DNA of 12,480 nt from Vicinamibacteria bacterium (GCA_025924295.1 JAICEG010000108.1:1-12480), one strand, 5' to 3'. Positions 1 through 10,652 are shown, counted from the first letter of the stretch. Notes: generated from the letters alone by a model not told the origin. Program-made: numbers and translations.

Positions 1-419
1 AGGTCGCGCGCCATCGCCTCGCGCACGGCGTCGGCATACAGCTTGGCCTTGAGCAGCGACCGGACGCGCGCCTTTACCTCCAGCAGTTCGAAAGGCTTCG
101 TCAGGTAGTCGTTGCCGCCCACCTCGAAGCCTTGTGCCTTGTTCCTGACATCCTCGAGCGCGCTGAGAAACATGATCGGCACCTCGCGCGTCGCCTCGCG
201 CGCGCGCAGCTGCCGGCACACCTCGTAGCCGTCCATGCCAGGCATCATGATGTCGAGCAGCACCAGGTCAGGGGTGCTCTTCTCGACGCTGCGCAGTGCG
301 GAGGTCCCGTCGATCGCAACGCTCAGCTTGTAGTCGTCCCGCAACGCCTGGACCAGCACGTCGATGTTGTCCTTGACATCGTCGACGACGAGCACGCGGC
401 TCTCAGACAGTTCCTTCAC
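1..419 (-). CDS. Response regulator, N-terminal receiver domain (3' end beyond left edge)
   Basis: Partial gene: 139 full codons are visible and the frame is still open at position 1. The visible part is one CheY-like receiver domain. The acidic pocket is D13-D14, the phosphoacceptor is D56 in a LLDIMMPGMDGYE context, the switch residue is S86 and the conserved lysine is K108 in the KPF motif. After residue 120 a helical linker (KAKLYADAVREAMARD) begins and should lead to an output domain outside the window; its type cannot be told. I chose the GTG at 417-419 because a GGGAG lies 8 bases upstream (428-432) and the receiver fold starts at residue 7. A second in-frame GTG at 426-428 would overlap that GGGAG and the kinase stop. 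It starts one base after the hybrid kinase stop, so the two are almost certainly co-transcribed and this is the likely phosphorelay partner. Receiver identity is certain; full-length function is unknown. Confidence 0.9.
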   Translation of the reverse strand, partial: MKELSESRVLVVDDVKDNIDVLVQALRDDYKLSVAIDGTSALRSVEKSTPDLVLLDIMMPGMDGYEVCRQLRAREATREVPIMFLSALEDVRNKAQGFEVGGNDYLTKPFELLEVKARVRSLLKAKLYADAVREAMARD

Positions 420-420
420 G

Positions 421-3400
421 TCAGGCACTCCCGGCAAAGCTCCTGAGCGCCTGCTCCAATTGCGCCTGCGCGTCAGTGAACGCATAACCCTGGACGAGCT
501 TCTCGAACTCCGGCCACGCCTGCCCGTCGAACAACGGGCGCAAGAGGGCGCGATGGCTCTCGATGAAATCCGCTGCGCCCGGATCGAGATCGTTGAGCAG
601 CGTGCTCAACTTCGCGGCCGCGTCGCGCGACTCCGCCGGATTGGCCACCGTTGCTACGCTCGGTTCGGCAACAGCCTCGGGGGCGGGTGACGCCACCCTG
701 CCACGCAGGTCGGCGACCAGCGGATCGAGCACTGCGGCAACTCGCTGCCTGGCCATCTCGAGTTCGACCGCGGTCGCGCCCTCGCGAATGCTCTTCTCGA
801 GAGCGCCCGCGGCAAACTGGACCTGCGCTGCGCCGATGTTGCCGGCAACGCCTTTCAATGTGTGCGCGAGCCGCTCGGCAAGTGGTGCGTCACCGCGCGC
901 GTGCGCATCAGCGATGTGGCCGATCACAGCGCCCTGCTGCTCGACGAACTGGCGAAGGAGCTTCAGGTAGAGCTTCTGGTTTCCACCGACACGCGACAGG
1001 CCGGCCCTGGTGTCGAGACTCGGGATGGCGTCCAGATCATCGGACGGCTGCGGTGCAGCGGACTTGTGGAATCGCTCCACCGTCTCGAACAGCGTCGCCG
1101 GGTCGATCGGCTTGGCGATGTGATCGTTCATGCCGGCAGCGAGGCAGCGCTGGCGCTCCTCGATCGTGGCGTGCGCCGTCATGGCGATGATCGGCAGCGT
1201 GCCGGTGCGGGCATCGTCGCGGAGCTTCGCCGTCGCCTGATAGCCATCCATCTCGGGCATCTGCAGATCCATCAGGACGAGGTCGAAGGGGACAGGCTGA
1301 GGGCCATTCAGGAGGACCTCGCACGCCTCGCGACCGTTGCCGGCGACCCTGACCGAAGCGCCGGCACCTTCGAGGAGCTCGACGGCGATCTGCTGGTTGA
1401 TCTCGTTGTCCTCGACGAGAAGAATCCGCGCGCCACGCAAGCGCTGCTCGTGCGCGTGATCGGTCGCCACGTGCGCGGCGTCATCGGACGTCGCAAAGAC
1501 GTTGACGAGCGTATCCACGATCGTCGACTTCGTCACCGGCTTCAGGAGGAAGCCATCGAGCTGCATTCGCTCGGCTTCCTCGCGAACTTCTTCGCTTCCG
1601 AACGCCGTCACGATGACGATGGCCGGCTGGTGGTGCAACGTCTCGTCGCTCTTGATGTGCCGGCTGGCCTGCAATCCGTCCATGCCCGGCATGCGCCAGT
1701 CCATGAAGACGATGTCGTAGGGCTCGGTAGCGTCCCGTTGTTGAATCGCGGTAATCGCGTCCTTCCCTGATGCGACCACGTCCACGCGATTGACGACGCT
1801 GGTCAGCGGCTCACGCAGGATGTCACGCGCGGCGGCGTTGTCGTCGACGACGAGCACGCGGAGCTGCGTCAGCCGCTCGGGAACAATCGTGCCGGACCCC
1901 TTTGCTTCACCAATGCCCAGCCACAGGGTGAAGAAGAACGTCGTCCCGACACCTGGTTCGCTTTCGAGCCAGATCCGTCCGCCCATCAACTCGACGAGGC
2001 GCCGGCAAATCGTGAGTCCCAGCCCGGTGCCGCCGTGCTTGCGGGTCGTGGACATGTCCGCTTGCGTGAACGGCTGGAACAGCTTCTCCGACTGCTCCCT
2101 CGTCATGCCAATGCCGGTATCACGCACCGAGCACTTCAGTTGCACCTTCTGCCCGGTACGCTCCACGAGCTCGATGTCCACGCGAATCTCACCACGCTCG
2201 GTGAACTTCACCGCGTTACCGACGCAGTTGGTGAGGATCTGTCCCAGTCGGACCGGGTCGCCAAGCAGGTACTCGGGGATCTCCGGCGCCGCATGCACCA
2301 GGAATTCGAGCCCCTTGTCGTGGGCCTGCTGCGCGGTCAGCGTCGTCACCGAGCTGATCACATCGTCGAGCCTGAAATCCGTGGTTTCGATATCGAGCCG
2401 GCCGGCTTCGATCTTCGAGAAGTCGAGGATGTCGTTGATGACCGCGAGCAGCGATGTGCCGGCGTTGTGAATCTTGCTGACGTAGTCGCGCTGCTTCGGG
2501 GACAGCTGCGTCTTGAGCGCGAGATGCGACAGACCGATGATCGCGTTCATCGGCGTGCGAATCTCGTGGGTCATGTTCGCGAGGAACATCGACTTCATCT
2601 CGGTGGCTTCTTCCGCCTTGCGCCTCGCGCGCAGAAGTTCATCGGCCTGTGACTCGAGCTGACGTGCCTGCGCCTGCGTCTGGCCGAGGAGCTGGTGCGT
2701 ATGGAGGTTGCGCTGCAGGACCTCGAGGCTCAACGCCGCGACCGGCAGCACCTCGTCGAGCAGTGACTGTTCCCGGGTGGTGAATGGGCGAAACGCCGCC
2801 ACTTCGAGTACTGCGAGCAACGTGTCCTTCGACAGCACGGGCATCGCAGTGGTCTGGCCCGGCGACGCCTGGCCGAGACCCGAGGCGATTCGAACGTATC
2901 CGTATGGGAGGTCCGTAATCGAAACACTCTTCCGCTCGCGCGCACACTGGCCAATCAAACCCTCACCGGGCTGGATCGAGTCGGCGCTGCCGGCGTTGTC
3001 CGCCAGGCCGTAGGCGGCCGCGCGATGAAGACGGCCATCCTTCTCGTCGTACACGAAGAAGGCTGCAACACCACCGCCCAACATCGGCACCAGCTCGGAC
3101 AGGAACCGCTCGCCGAACTCGGACAACGACGCGGCACCTTGCAGCGCTCCGGTGAGCACCGATACGTTTCCTTTGACCCACCGCTGTTCGTCCATCGCGG
3201 CGGCACCCCGTTTGAGGACGTCGATGGATCGTGCCAGACCGCCCGTCTCGTCCGCTGCACTGACGAACGGAACCGCCTTGCCGTAGTCGCCCGCCGCGAT
3301 CGTCGTGACCGATGATTGGAGTGCCCGGATGGGGTGCACGATTCGACGGAAGGTCAGGAATCCCAGCACCCCGGTGAGCACGAGGGCAGCGGTGTTCGCG

Positions 3401-3969
3401 ATGAACATGTCCCGGCGAAATCGATTGATGACGGCAATGGACTCCACACCTGCAGTCCTGGCCCCATCCTGGTCGAGGGTGATCCACTCATTCGACACCC
3501 TGCTGAGACGCACGCCGAGTCCACTGATCCTGCCGTTGAGCAGGTCAACGGCTTCCTCGTGCCGTCCGCCGTCGACAAGCGCTATCGCCTGTCTGGCGTC
3601 CGCGATCCATTCGCGGCTCAGTGTCTGGTACTCGCCCAGCAGCCGGCGATCCTGGTCACCGAGAACCAGACCGTCTGCGTATTGCTGCAGCAGCCGGCTC
3701 ACGGCCTGCTCGTCCTCGTCGAAGGCGGCGCGGGCGGTGGCGCGCTGGGCGTCGGTCCTGGCCAGCAAGTAGCTCCGGACGTTCACGCGCATCTCGGCGA
3801 AACCTCGCGAGAGGTTCCCCAGGGTGGCGAGAGCTGCGATTCGCGACTCCGCCACGAATCGGCTGCTGGCCTCGATCTGTGCCAATTGCAAACGGGTGAA
3901 GACACCAAACCCAAGGAGCGCCACGAGCGGCACCGCGAGCAGAACGATCAGGCGCTTGGCGATCGTCAC
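421..3969 (-). CDS. Membrane hybrid sensor histidine kinase with GAF, two receivers and HPt
   Basis: From the GTG at 3967-3969 the protein has 1182 residues. In order: TM1 about 5-25; a helical extracytoplasmic sensor about 27-185 resembling four-helix-bundle chemoreceptor-type sensors; TM2 about 189-208; HAMP about 209-262; GAF about 278-420; a short coiled coil; HisKA with H468 in the MTHEIRTPMN box; HATPase_c with N-box N585, DTGIG at 617-621 and GGTGLGL at 646-652; receiver 1 with D757 and K810; receiver 2 with D901 and K953; HPt with H1036 in AHTLKGVAGN; then a roughly 67-residue helical tail. All phosphorelay residues are present, so it should run a His-Asp-His relay at the inner membrane and pass phosphate to the regulator encoded next to it. 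The signal sensed is unknown. The frame is open to 4170, and an ATG at 4009-4011 is an alternative start. I prefer the GTG because a GGGA lies 6 bases upstream and TM1 follows directly, while the extra N-terminal residues look non-coding. Confidence 0.92.
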   Translation of the reverse strand: MTIAKRLIVLLAVPLVALLGFGVFTRLQLAQIEASSRFVAESRIAALATLGNLSRGFAEMRVNVRSYLLARTDAQRATARAAFDEDEQAVSRLLQQYADGLVLGDQDRRLLGEYQTLSREWIADARQAIALVDGGRHEEAVDLLNGRISGLGVRLSRVSNEWITLDQDGARTAGVESIAVINRFRRDMFIANTAALVLTGVLGFLTFRRIVHPIRALQSSVTTIAAGDYGKAVPFVSAADETGGLARSIDVLKRGAAAMDEQRWVKGNVSVLTGALQGAASLSEFGERFLSELVPMLGGGVAAFFVYDEKDGRLHRAAAYGLADNAGSADSIQPGEGLIGQCARERKSVSITDLPYGYVRIASGLGQASPGQTTAMPVLSKDTLLAVLEVAAFRPFTTREQSLLDEVLPVAALSLEVLQRNLHTHQLLGQTQAQARQLESQADELLRARRKAEEATEMKSMFLANMTHEIRTPMNAIIGLSHLALKTQLSPKQRDYVSKIHNAGTSLLAVINDILDFSKIEAGRLDIETTDFRLDDVISSVTTLTAQQAHDKGLEFLVHAAPEIPEYLLGDPVRLGQILTNCVGNAVKFTERGEIRVDIELVERTGQKVQLKCSVRDTGIGMTREQSEKLFQPFTQADMSTTRKHGGTGLGLTICRRLVELMGGRIWLESEPGVGTTFFFTLWLGIGEAKGSGTIVPERLTQLRVLVVDDNAAARDILREPLTSVVNRVDVVASGKDAITAIQQRDATEPYDIVFMDWRMPGMDGLQASRHIKSDETLHHQPAIVIVTAFGSEEVREEAERMQLDGFLLKPVTKSTIVDTLVNVFATSDDAAHVATDHAHEQRLRGARILLVEDNEINQQIAVELLEGAGASVRVAGNGREACEVLLNGPQPVPFDLVLMDLQMPEMDGYQATAKLRDDARTGTLPIIAMTAHATIEERQRCLAAGMNDHIAKPIDPATLFETVERFHKSAAPQPSDDLDAIPSLDTRAGLSRVGGNQKLYLKLLRQFVEQQGAVIGHIADAHARGDAPLAERLAHTLKGVAGNIGAAQVQFAAGALEKSIREGATAVELEMARQRVAAVLDPLVADLRGRVASPAPEAVAEPSVATVANPAESRDAAAKLSTLLNDLDPGAADFIESHRALLRPLFDGQAWPEFEKLVQGYAFTDAQAQLEQALRSFAGSA

Positions 3970-4027
3970 GCTTGGTCCCGAATCCGTCAGGCAAGCCGCG
4001 TGCCCTGCCATACCGAACAGAGACGAA

Positions 4028-4043
4028 GGATCGGGGCCGATCC
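4028..4043. repeat. Inverted repeat, 7-bp arms with 2-bp centre (operator candidate)
   Basis: GGATCGG and CCGATCC flank a GG centre. A compact dyad of this form in a divergent promoter region is the shape of a dimeric repressor or activator site. No regulator is identified, and chance occurrence in GC-rich DNA cannot be excluded. Confidence 0.35.
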
Positions 4044-4050
4044 GGTAGTG

Positions 4051-4077
4051 ATGCGGCTCGAGCGGGTGCTGCCGCAT
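4051..4077. repeat. Inverted repeat, 7-bp arms with 13-bp loop
   Basis: ATGCGGC at 4051-4057 pairs perfectly with GCCGCAT at 4071-4077. It lies directly after the 4028-4043 dyad and could form a hairpin in a transcript leader or be a binding site. There is no T-tract on either side, so it is not a typical intrinsic terminator. Confidence 0.35.
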
Positions 4078-4078
4078 T

Positions 4079-4102
4079 GGAGGTCCTCCGGAAGAACGGA
4101 GG
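4079..4102. repeat. Overlapping alternative hairpins GGAGG / CCTCC / GGAGG
   Basis: GGAGG (4079-4083), CCTCC (4085-4089) and GGAGG (4098-4102) follow each other. CCTCCG at 4085-4090 can pair with CGGAGG at 4097-4102 across a six-base loop, while GGAGG-T-CCTCC forms a dyad that uses the same middle segment. Mutually exclusive pairing is possible in principle; a regulatory role is only a guess. Confidence 0.3.
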
Positions 4103-4227
4103 CCTGTCCAACGCCGGCCCTGGTGCGGGTCCGATGCGACCTGCCTTTTCAACGAGTTGATGGCGGCCACGCACAGCGCCGGACGGCATCAGGTGTGCTC
4201 CGCGCAGCCCTGGTCGTACTGCCGCTG

Positions 4228-4233
4228 AAAGGA
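4228..4233 (+). promoter_or_regulatory. Ribosome binding site deciding the glucosidase start
   Basis: AAAGGA lies six bases before the ATG at 4240. It is the best Shine-Dalgarno-like match near the start of the conserved glucosidase sequence. It supports this start over the much longer open frame that begins at 3316 and runs antisense to the kinase gene. Confidence 0.6.
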
Positions 4234-4239
4234 CACCCC

Positions 4240-6978
<2,739 letters not shown>

Positions 6979-6982
6979 AGCC

Positions 6983-8449
6983 TCACCTGATCTCGAAGAC
7001 GTGGTAGCTCCACGCGGGCATGTCGAGATACAGCCCGCGTGAGACGACGTCGCCGCCATCGCGATCGTAGATGGCCGACCCCGTGACATCGACGAATCGC
7101 ACGGGCCTGCCGGCCAGTTCCTCGAAGGGCAACGGGACATAACACTGCCCCTGATGCTCGGCGTAGTTGACCGTCACGAGCAGGCGCTCCCGATCGGGGC
7201 CCTGCCATCCAAACGCGAGGAAGTTGTCCCACGTCCAGTTCCCGTCCCATGCGGGAGCACAGCTCAGCAACTGCCAGTGACCGTCACGAACCGTCGGCCG
7301 GCGCAGGACGGCCAAAAGGCGATCGTAGAACTGATGCAGTGCCTCGTTCGGCGCTTCGATCGGCGCCCGCACCAGGTGCGGCGATATCCGCGCCAGACGT
7401 CCCTCGAATTGCCCGTGATGAAAGAATGCCAGCCCCGGCGACAGGAACGTGACGATGGCCGCCGCTTCGTGGATTGCCGGTGGAAACGTTGCCGCAGCAC
7501 GAGGCTCGTCGTGGTTCTCGAGAAAGCGTGCGAGCCGTTCCTGGTAATCCAGTCCCGCGTGGAGGTGTTCACGCACCGGCCGCGCATGCCGGTCGCGGAG
7601 ACGATCGTAGAGCCGTTTGTCGTACGCGTAGTCGAAGCCCTGTTGCTGCAATACCCACTCGAGATCCCAGTACACCTCCGCCAGGAACCGGAAGTCAGGA
7701 AGGCGCTCGCGAACGCACCGGATCGCCCGCGGCCAGAATGGTTGCGGCCGTCGTCCCCAGGTCCGCTCGAACACCTCCGGCAGCAGGAGCATCGCCATGT
7801 CGCAGCGCAGACCGTCGCACTGGGCGGCAATCTTCATCAGCGCCGCGATCATCGCCCCTTGCGTCTTTGGATTGCTGTGGTCGAGTTGCAGCGTGTCGGT
7901 CCAACCGGGAAAGAAGGGATCACGCCCGTGTGCCAGGATCACATCGCCGCTCGCGCGCGCGACGCGCGCGTAGTTCTGCGGCGCGCGCTCGAGATCCGCT
8001 TCGGTCCCTGCAACGTAATACTCGGGGTCGATCTGCGCCCAGGGATGGTCGAGCGCGGTGTGATTAGGAACGAAGTCGAGCATCAACCTGAGCCCCCTGG
8101 CGCGCAGGCGACGGCGAAGCCGGCCGAGGGCGGCGTCACCGCCAAGCGCGGAATGCACGCTGTAGCCCGTGATCGCGAATCCAGAGCCTGCGATGTCCTC
8201 CTCATGCAGATCTGGCAGCGTCTCCTCGAACTCCTTCCGTAGCTGCCGAATGCTGCGCGACACACGCTGACTCGCCGCGCCGGTCTGCCACACGCTGAGC
8301 AACCAGATCCAGTCGAATCCGCGTTGGCCAAGTCGATCGAGTTCGCTGTCGGGGATGTCGTCGAGTGTGGCCGACCGGCCGAGATCACGTGACAGCTCGG
8401 TCAGCCAGACTCGCGTATTGATTTGGTAAAGCGACGGATGACGGGTCAT
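6983..8449 (-). CDS. GH13 alpha-amylase-family glycosyl hydrolase, 488 aa
   Basis: A (beta/alpha)8 alpha-amylase-family enzyme without signal peptide, so probably cytoplasmic. The four conserved GH13 regions are intact: region I DFVPNH at 125-130; region II GLRCDMAM with putative nucleophile D217 and R215; region III FLAEVYWD with acid/base E258; region IV LENHDEPR with transition-state stabiliser D314. The last 80 residues or so form the usual C-terminal beta domain. The N-terminus (MTRHPSLYQINTRVWL) starts directly in the first barrel strand, so the ATG at 8447-8449 fits; a GGGAA lies just upstream, rather close. The gene starts 20 bases after the DUF2950 stop and is read in the same direction, so it is probably the last gene of that unit. 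Members of this superfamily hydrolyse or transfer alpha-1,4 or alpha-1,6 glucosyl bonds. Which activity applies here, and the GH13 subfamily, cannot be told from sequence alone. Confidence 0.92.
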   Translation of the reverse strand: MTRHPSLYQINTRVWLTELSRDLGRSATLDDIPDSELDRLGQRGFDWIWLLSVWQTGAASQRVSRSIRQLRKEFEETLPDLHEEDIAGSGFAITGYSVHSALGGDAALGRLRRRLRARGLRLMLDFVPNHTALDHPWAQIDPEYYVAGTEADLERAPQNYARVARASGDVILAHGRDPFFPGWTDTLQLDHSNPKTQGAMIAALMKIAAQCDGLRCDMAMLLLPEVFERTWGRRPQPFWPRAIRCVRERLPDFRFLAEVYWDLEWVLQQQGFDYAYDKRLYDRLRDRHARPVREHLHAGLDYQERLARFLENHDEPRAAATFPPAIHEAAAIVTFLSPGLAFFHHGQFEGRLARISPHLVRAPIEAPNEALHQFYDRLLAVLRRPTVRDGHWQLLSCAPAWDGNWTWDNFLAFGWQGPDRERLLVTVNYAEHQGQCYVPLPFEELAGRPVRFVDVTGSAIYDRDGGDVVSRGLYLDMPAWSYHVFEIR

Positions 8450-8469
8450 CGCTTCCCGATGGATGGTCC

Positions 8470-9429
8470 TTACTTGACTGGTCTCCAGGAGGAATCAGGA
8501 TTGTACGCCGTCATCTTTCGGGCAGCCGCATCACTCGCCGGCCCCAGGTCTTTTTCACGGACGACGCCGTCCTGGTTGACGATGAACGTCATGACTCCGG
8601 TGACGTCGTACTCGGCCGGCCAGGCGACGAGGGCGAAGCCACCGGTCATCAGCCCCTTGACGACGTACGATTTCGCGCCGCCCGCCGCGGCATTGCCCTG
8701 TCCGGTCAGGATCTTGAAGTAGTAGCCATGAAACGGCGCGGGCTTCGAGCCATCACCACCCACCGTGCGGCCTTCGCCCTCGGCCTGCGCCACCAGGTCT
8801 CCGAGCGGACTGCGCTTCTGACCAGCCTTCGCTGGCCAATAGAGACCATTCTCCGTGCCCGGATCGCTCCTGAACTTCGTCGCGTGCACACCGGGAGGGT
8901 TTCCGTCGTGCCCCTGCTCCGCGTAGCGCTGTTGTGCGGAGACGTACGCGCGAACCGAATCGATGGCCGCCAATTCGTTCCGCCCAATCCGCCGCGCGAT
9001 GATTTCTTCCTTCCCTGCCGCCGTATCGAAGCTCCATCCCTTCGCGCCTTTGACCAGCGGCACGGGGAACGGCCACTCCTCGTTGCCGATGATGAGCGTC
9101 TTGCGATTGGGAGCTGAATCCTCGAGACGCCACTGTTCGCGCACCGCGATGTTGAACACCTGCCGATGCTGGCCGGCGGTCGCCGCGTCCGAGGAGTCGA
9201 TCAGGTCCTTGCCCTCCGGCCCGAAGATGGCGACGAGCGCGTCGACATCTCCCTTCCTGACCGTGTCGATGAGCGCCTTGACGGCTTCTTCGGGCGAGGC
9301 GAACTGCCTGGCTGCCTGGGCGTATGTCTCGCTCGACAGCATGACGGCGCTGGCCAGCACACACACGCACATGCGAGTGAGACGCGTGTGCCACGAGGCG
9401 TGCGCGTTGGATCGATACATCGTGCTCAT
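8470..9429 (-). CDS. DUF2950 family exported protein, 319 aa
   Basis: Recognised as a DUF2950 protein: a FASPEEAVKALIDTVRKGD start, EEWPFPVPLVKGAKGWSFD at 117-135, GLYWPAKAGQKRSPLGDLVA near 195-214, PFHGYYFKILTGQG at 232-245, and the end segment YDVTGVMTFIVNQDGVVREK at 274-293. A signal peptide is visible (basic start, hydrophobic core about 20-32, likely cleavage AQA|A after residue 39), so it acts outside the cytoplasm. Function is unknown in the family. I chose the ATG at 9427-9429 because GAAAGG lies eight bases upstream and the signal peptide has a more normal length. An upstream in-frame ATG at 9457-9459 overlaps the DUF3300 stop as ATGA, which would give 329 residues and translational coupling. 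DUF2950 and DUF3300 genes are known to me as frequent neighbours, which supports a shared envelope role. Confidence 0.88.
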   Translation of the reverse strand: MSTMYRSNAHASWHTRLTRMCVCVLASAVMLSSETYAQAARQFASPEEAVKALIDTVRKGDVDALVAIFGPEGKDLIDSSDAATAGQHRQVFNIAVREQWRLEDSAPNRKTLIIGNEEWPFPVPLVKGAKGWSFDTAAGKEEIIARRIGRNELAAIDSVRAYVSAQQRYAEQGHDGNPPGVHATKFRSDPGTENGLYWPAKAGQKRSPLGDLVAQAEGEGRTVGGDGSKPAPFHGYYFKILTGQGNAAAGGAKSYVVKGLMTGGFALVAWPAEYDVTGVMTFIVNQDGVVREKDLGPASDAAARKMTAYNPDSSWRPVK

Positions 9430-9455
9430 GTCCGCTGCCTTTCGGAAAGCGCCGG

Positions 9456-10646
9456 TCATCGCCGTCGCCCGCCGCCGCCACGCGACGCGCGGGCGCTGCT
9501 GCTGCGGCTTTGCGCCCCTCGAGAGCTGGACGCACGCTGCGAGCTACCGCTCGAGTAACCCGAGAACGCGTCCGAGCTGCGTTGCGTGGTCGTGGACTGC
9601 GCTCGAGCGGAACCCGAACTGTAGCCTCGAGCTTCCGAGCTCCCAGTGCGCTGCGTCCGCGTCTGGCCACTGGCCTGGCGCTCCTGCGCCCGCTGTTGCG
9701 CCTGGGCCCGCTGCTCCTGCGTCGCCTCCGGCCGGTTTTCCTGTCGGTTCTCTTGACGCTCGGTCCGCTGCTCCTGCGTATTCTCGCGGCGATCGGTTCG
9801 CTCCTCGGCGAGATCCTCTCGATGGTCTATATAGTCTTCCCGGGCGTCCTCGCGGTGGTCGTAGTAGTCGTCCCAGGCATCGGCGTACATGTAGCCGCCA
9901 CCGTGCCATCCGTACGGCCCGTAGTAGTAGCTGTTGTCCATCGCCGCGCCGATGGCAATGCCCGCCGTGAACCCGATCAGCCCGGCGGCAACTGCCTCGG
10001 CGGCATCGTCGTCGTCCTCCTGGACCACGACCGTGGTGGTGGCAGGCGGCTGGGTGTAGACCACTTGCGGGTTGTATTGCGGGACGTAAACGACCTGCGG
10101 ATTGGTCGGCTCAATCACGATCACTTCCTGGCCGGCCTCTGTCGTCTTGGTCTCGACCTGCTGCTGCGCGGAGCTCTTCAACGTCCCCACGCTCTGTGCT
10201 TGCGTGCGCAATCGCTGAATGCTGGCGAAGAGCGCGTTGCGGTTGGTGTTGAACCACTGCCCAAGGCTGGTCGTCCAGGGGATGTTCTGGGCCATGTAGG
10301 TCACCACCTGGGGGAAAATCGCCAGCGCCACATAGCTCGCGTCGAATCCGGCTCTGACCGCGGCATCCTGGAGTTGCGTGCCTTTGAGCTTTTGATTGGC
10401 CTTCAGCCAGTTGTCCAGTTCGGTGACCTTTGCCGGATCGGTCGCGCTCATGAGCATCTGCGCGAGCAGCGGGTCTGGATAGAGCGCGATCGGACCGAGC
10501 ATCTGATCGAGAGCGGTGTTCTGCTCCGGCGTAGTGCCGGTGGTGGTCTGCGCCTGGCCCTGCGGAGACCCGCACGCCACACAGAGCATCACTGTTGCGG
10601 CAATCATTCGGATGGTCATAGAGCGACTCACTTTGAGGTAGTTCAT
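9456..10646 (-). CDS. DUF3300 family exported protein with disordered C-terminal tail, 396 aa
   Basis: The DUF3300 domain spans about residues 43-200: LDQMLGPIALYPDPLLAQML at 46-65, ALAIFPQVVTYMAQNIPWTT at 107-126, then EPTNPQVVYVPQYNPQVVY at 179-197. A hydrophobic leader at about 13-26 indicates export. The cysteine at 25 follows CVA, not a clean lipobox, so a lipoprotein is possible but not shown. After an acidic run (EDDDD at 210-214) comes a small-residue segment rich in Ala and Gly (215-236) that could insert in or pack against membrane. A Tyr/Gly stretch, an Arg/Glu/Gln-rich low-complexity region (263-324) and a Ser/Arg/Gly tail ending GGGGRRR follow. Function is unknown. The start used is the ATG at 10644-10646; an ATG at 10617-10619 would also keep the leader, and the frame is open to 10727. 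Neither start has a strong Shine-Dalgarno. It is probably the first gene of the unit with DUF2950 and GH13. Confidence 0.85.
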   Translation of the reverse strand: MNYLKVSRSMTIRMIAATVMLCVACGSPQGQAQTTTGTTPEQNTALDQMLGPIALYPDPLLAQMLMSATDPAKVTELDNWLKANQKLKGTQLQDAAVRAGFDASYVALAIFPQVVTYMAQNIPWTTSLGQWFNTNRNALFASIQRLRTQAQSVGTLKSSAQQQVETKTTEAGQEVIVIEPTNPQVVYVPQYNPQVVYTQPPATTTVVVQEDDDDAAEAVAAGLIGFTAGIAIGAAMDNSYYYGPYGWHGGGYMYADAWDDYYDHREDAREDYIDHREDLAEERTDRRENTQEQRTERQENRQENRPEATQEQRAQAQQRAQERQASGQTRTQRTGSSEARGYSSGSARAQSTTTQRSSDAFSGYSSGSSQRASSSRGAQSRSSSARASRGGGGRRR

Positions 10647-10652
10647 GGCGAC

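Larger units (their letters stand above)
3970..4239. other. Divergent intergenic region between kinase and glucosidase genes
   Basis: About 270 bases separate the kinase GTG from the glucosidase ATG. They must hold the promoters for both directions, but I cannot pick out a convincing -35/-10 pair on either strand. Three inverted repeats occur in a row at 4028-4043, 4051-4077 and 4079-4102. Open frames run through the region on both strands (minus to 4170, plus from 3316), but the translated parts have no recognisable family features, and I treat them as overrun of the true genes. Confidence 0.6.

Noticed and set aside
862..1770. 302-codon plus-strand open frame
   Set aside because: Entirely antisense to the kinase receivers and HPt; a shadow caused by codon bias in GC-rich DNA.
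3970..4170. Longer N-terminus of the hybrid kinase (67 extra residues)
   Set aside because: The extra sequence is Pro/Gly/Arg-rich with no family features, and it would place TM1 at an unusual distance from the start. The ATG at 4009-4011 remains possible.
3316..4239. Plus-strand open frame extending the glucosidase upstream by 308 codons
   Set aside because: It is antisense to the well-supported kinase, has no recognisable domain, and the ATG at 4240 has a good ribosome binding site at the start of the conserved region.
7154..8242. 362-codon plus-strand open frame
   Set aside because: Antisense to the GH13 gene, whose catalytic motifs are intact; no recognisable domain.
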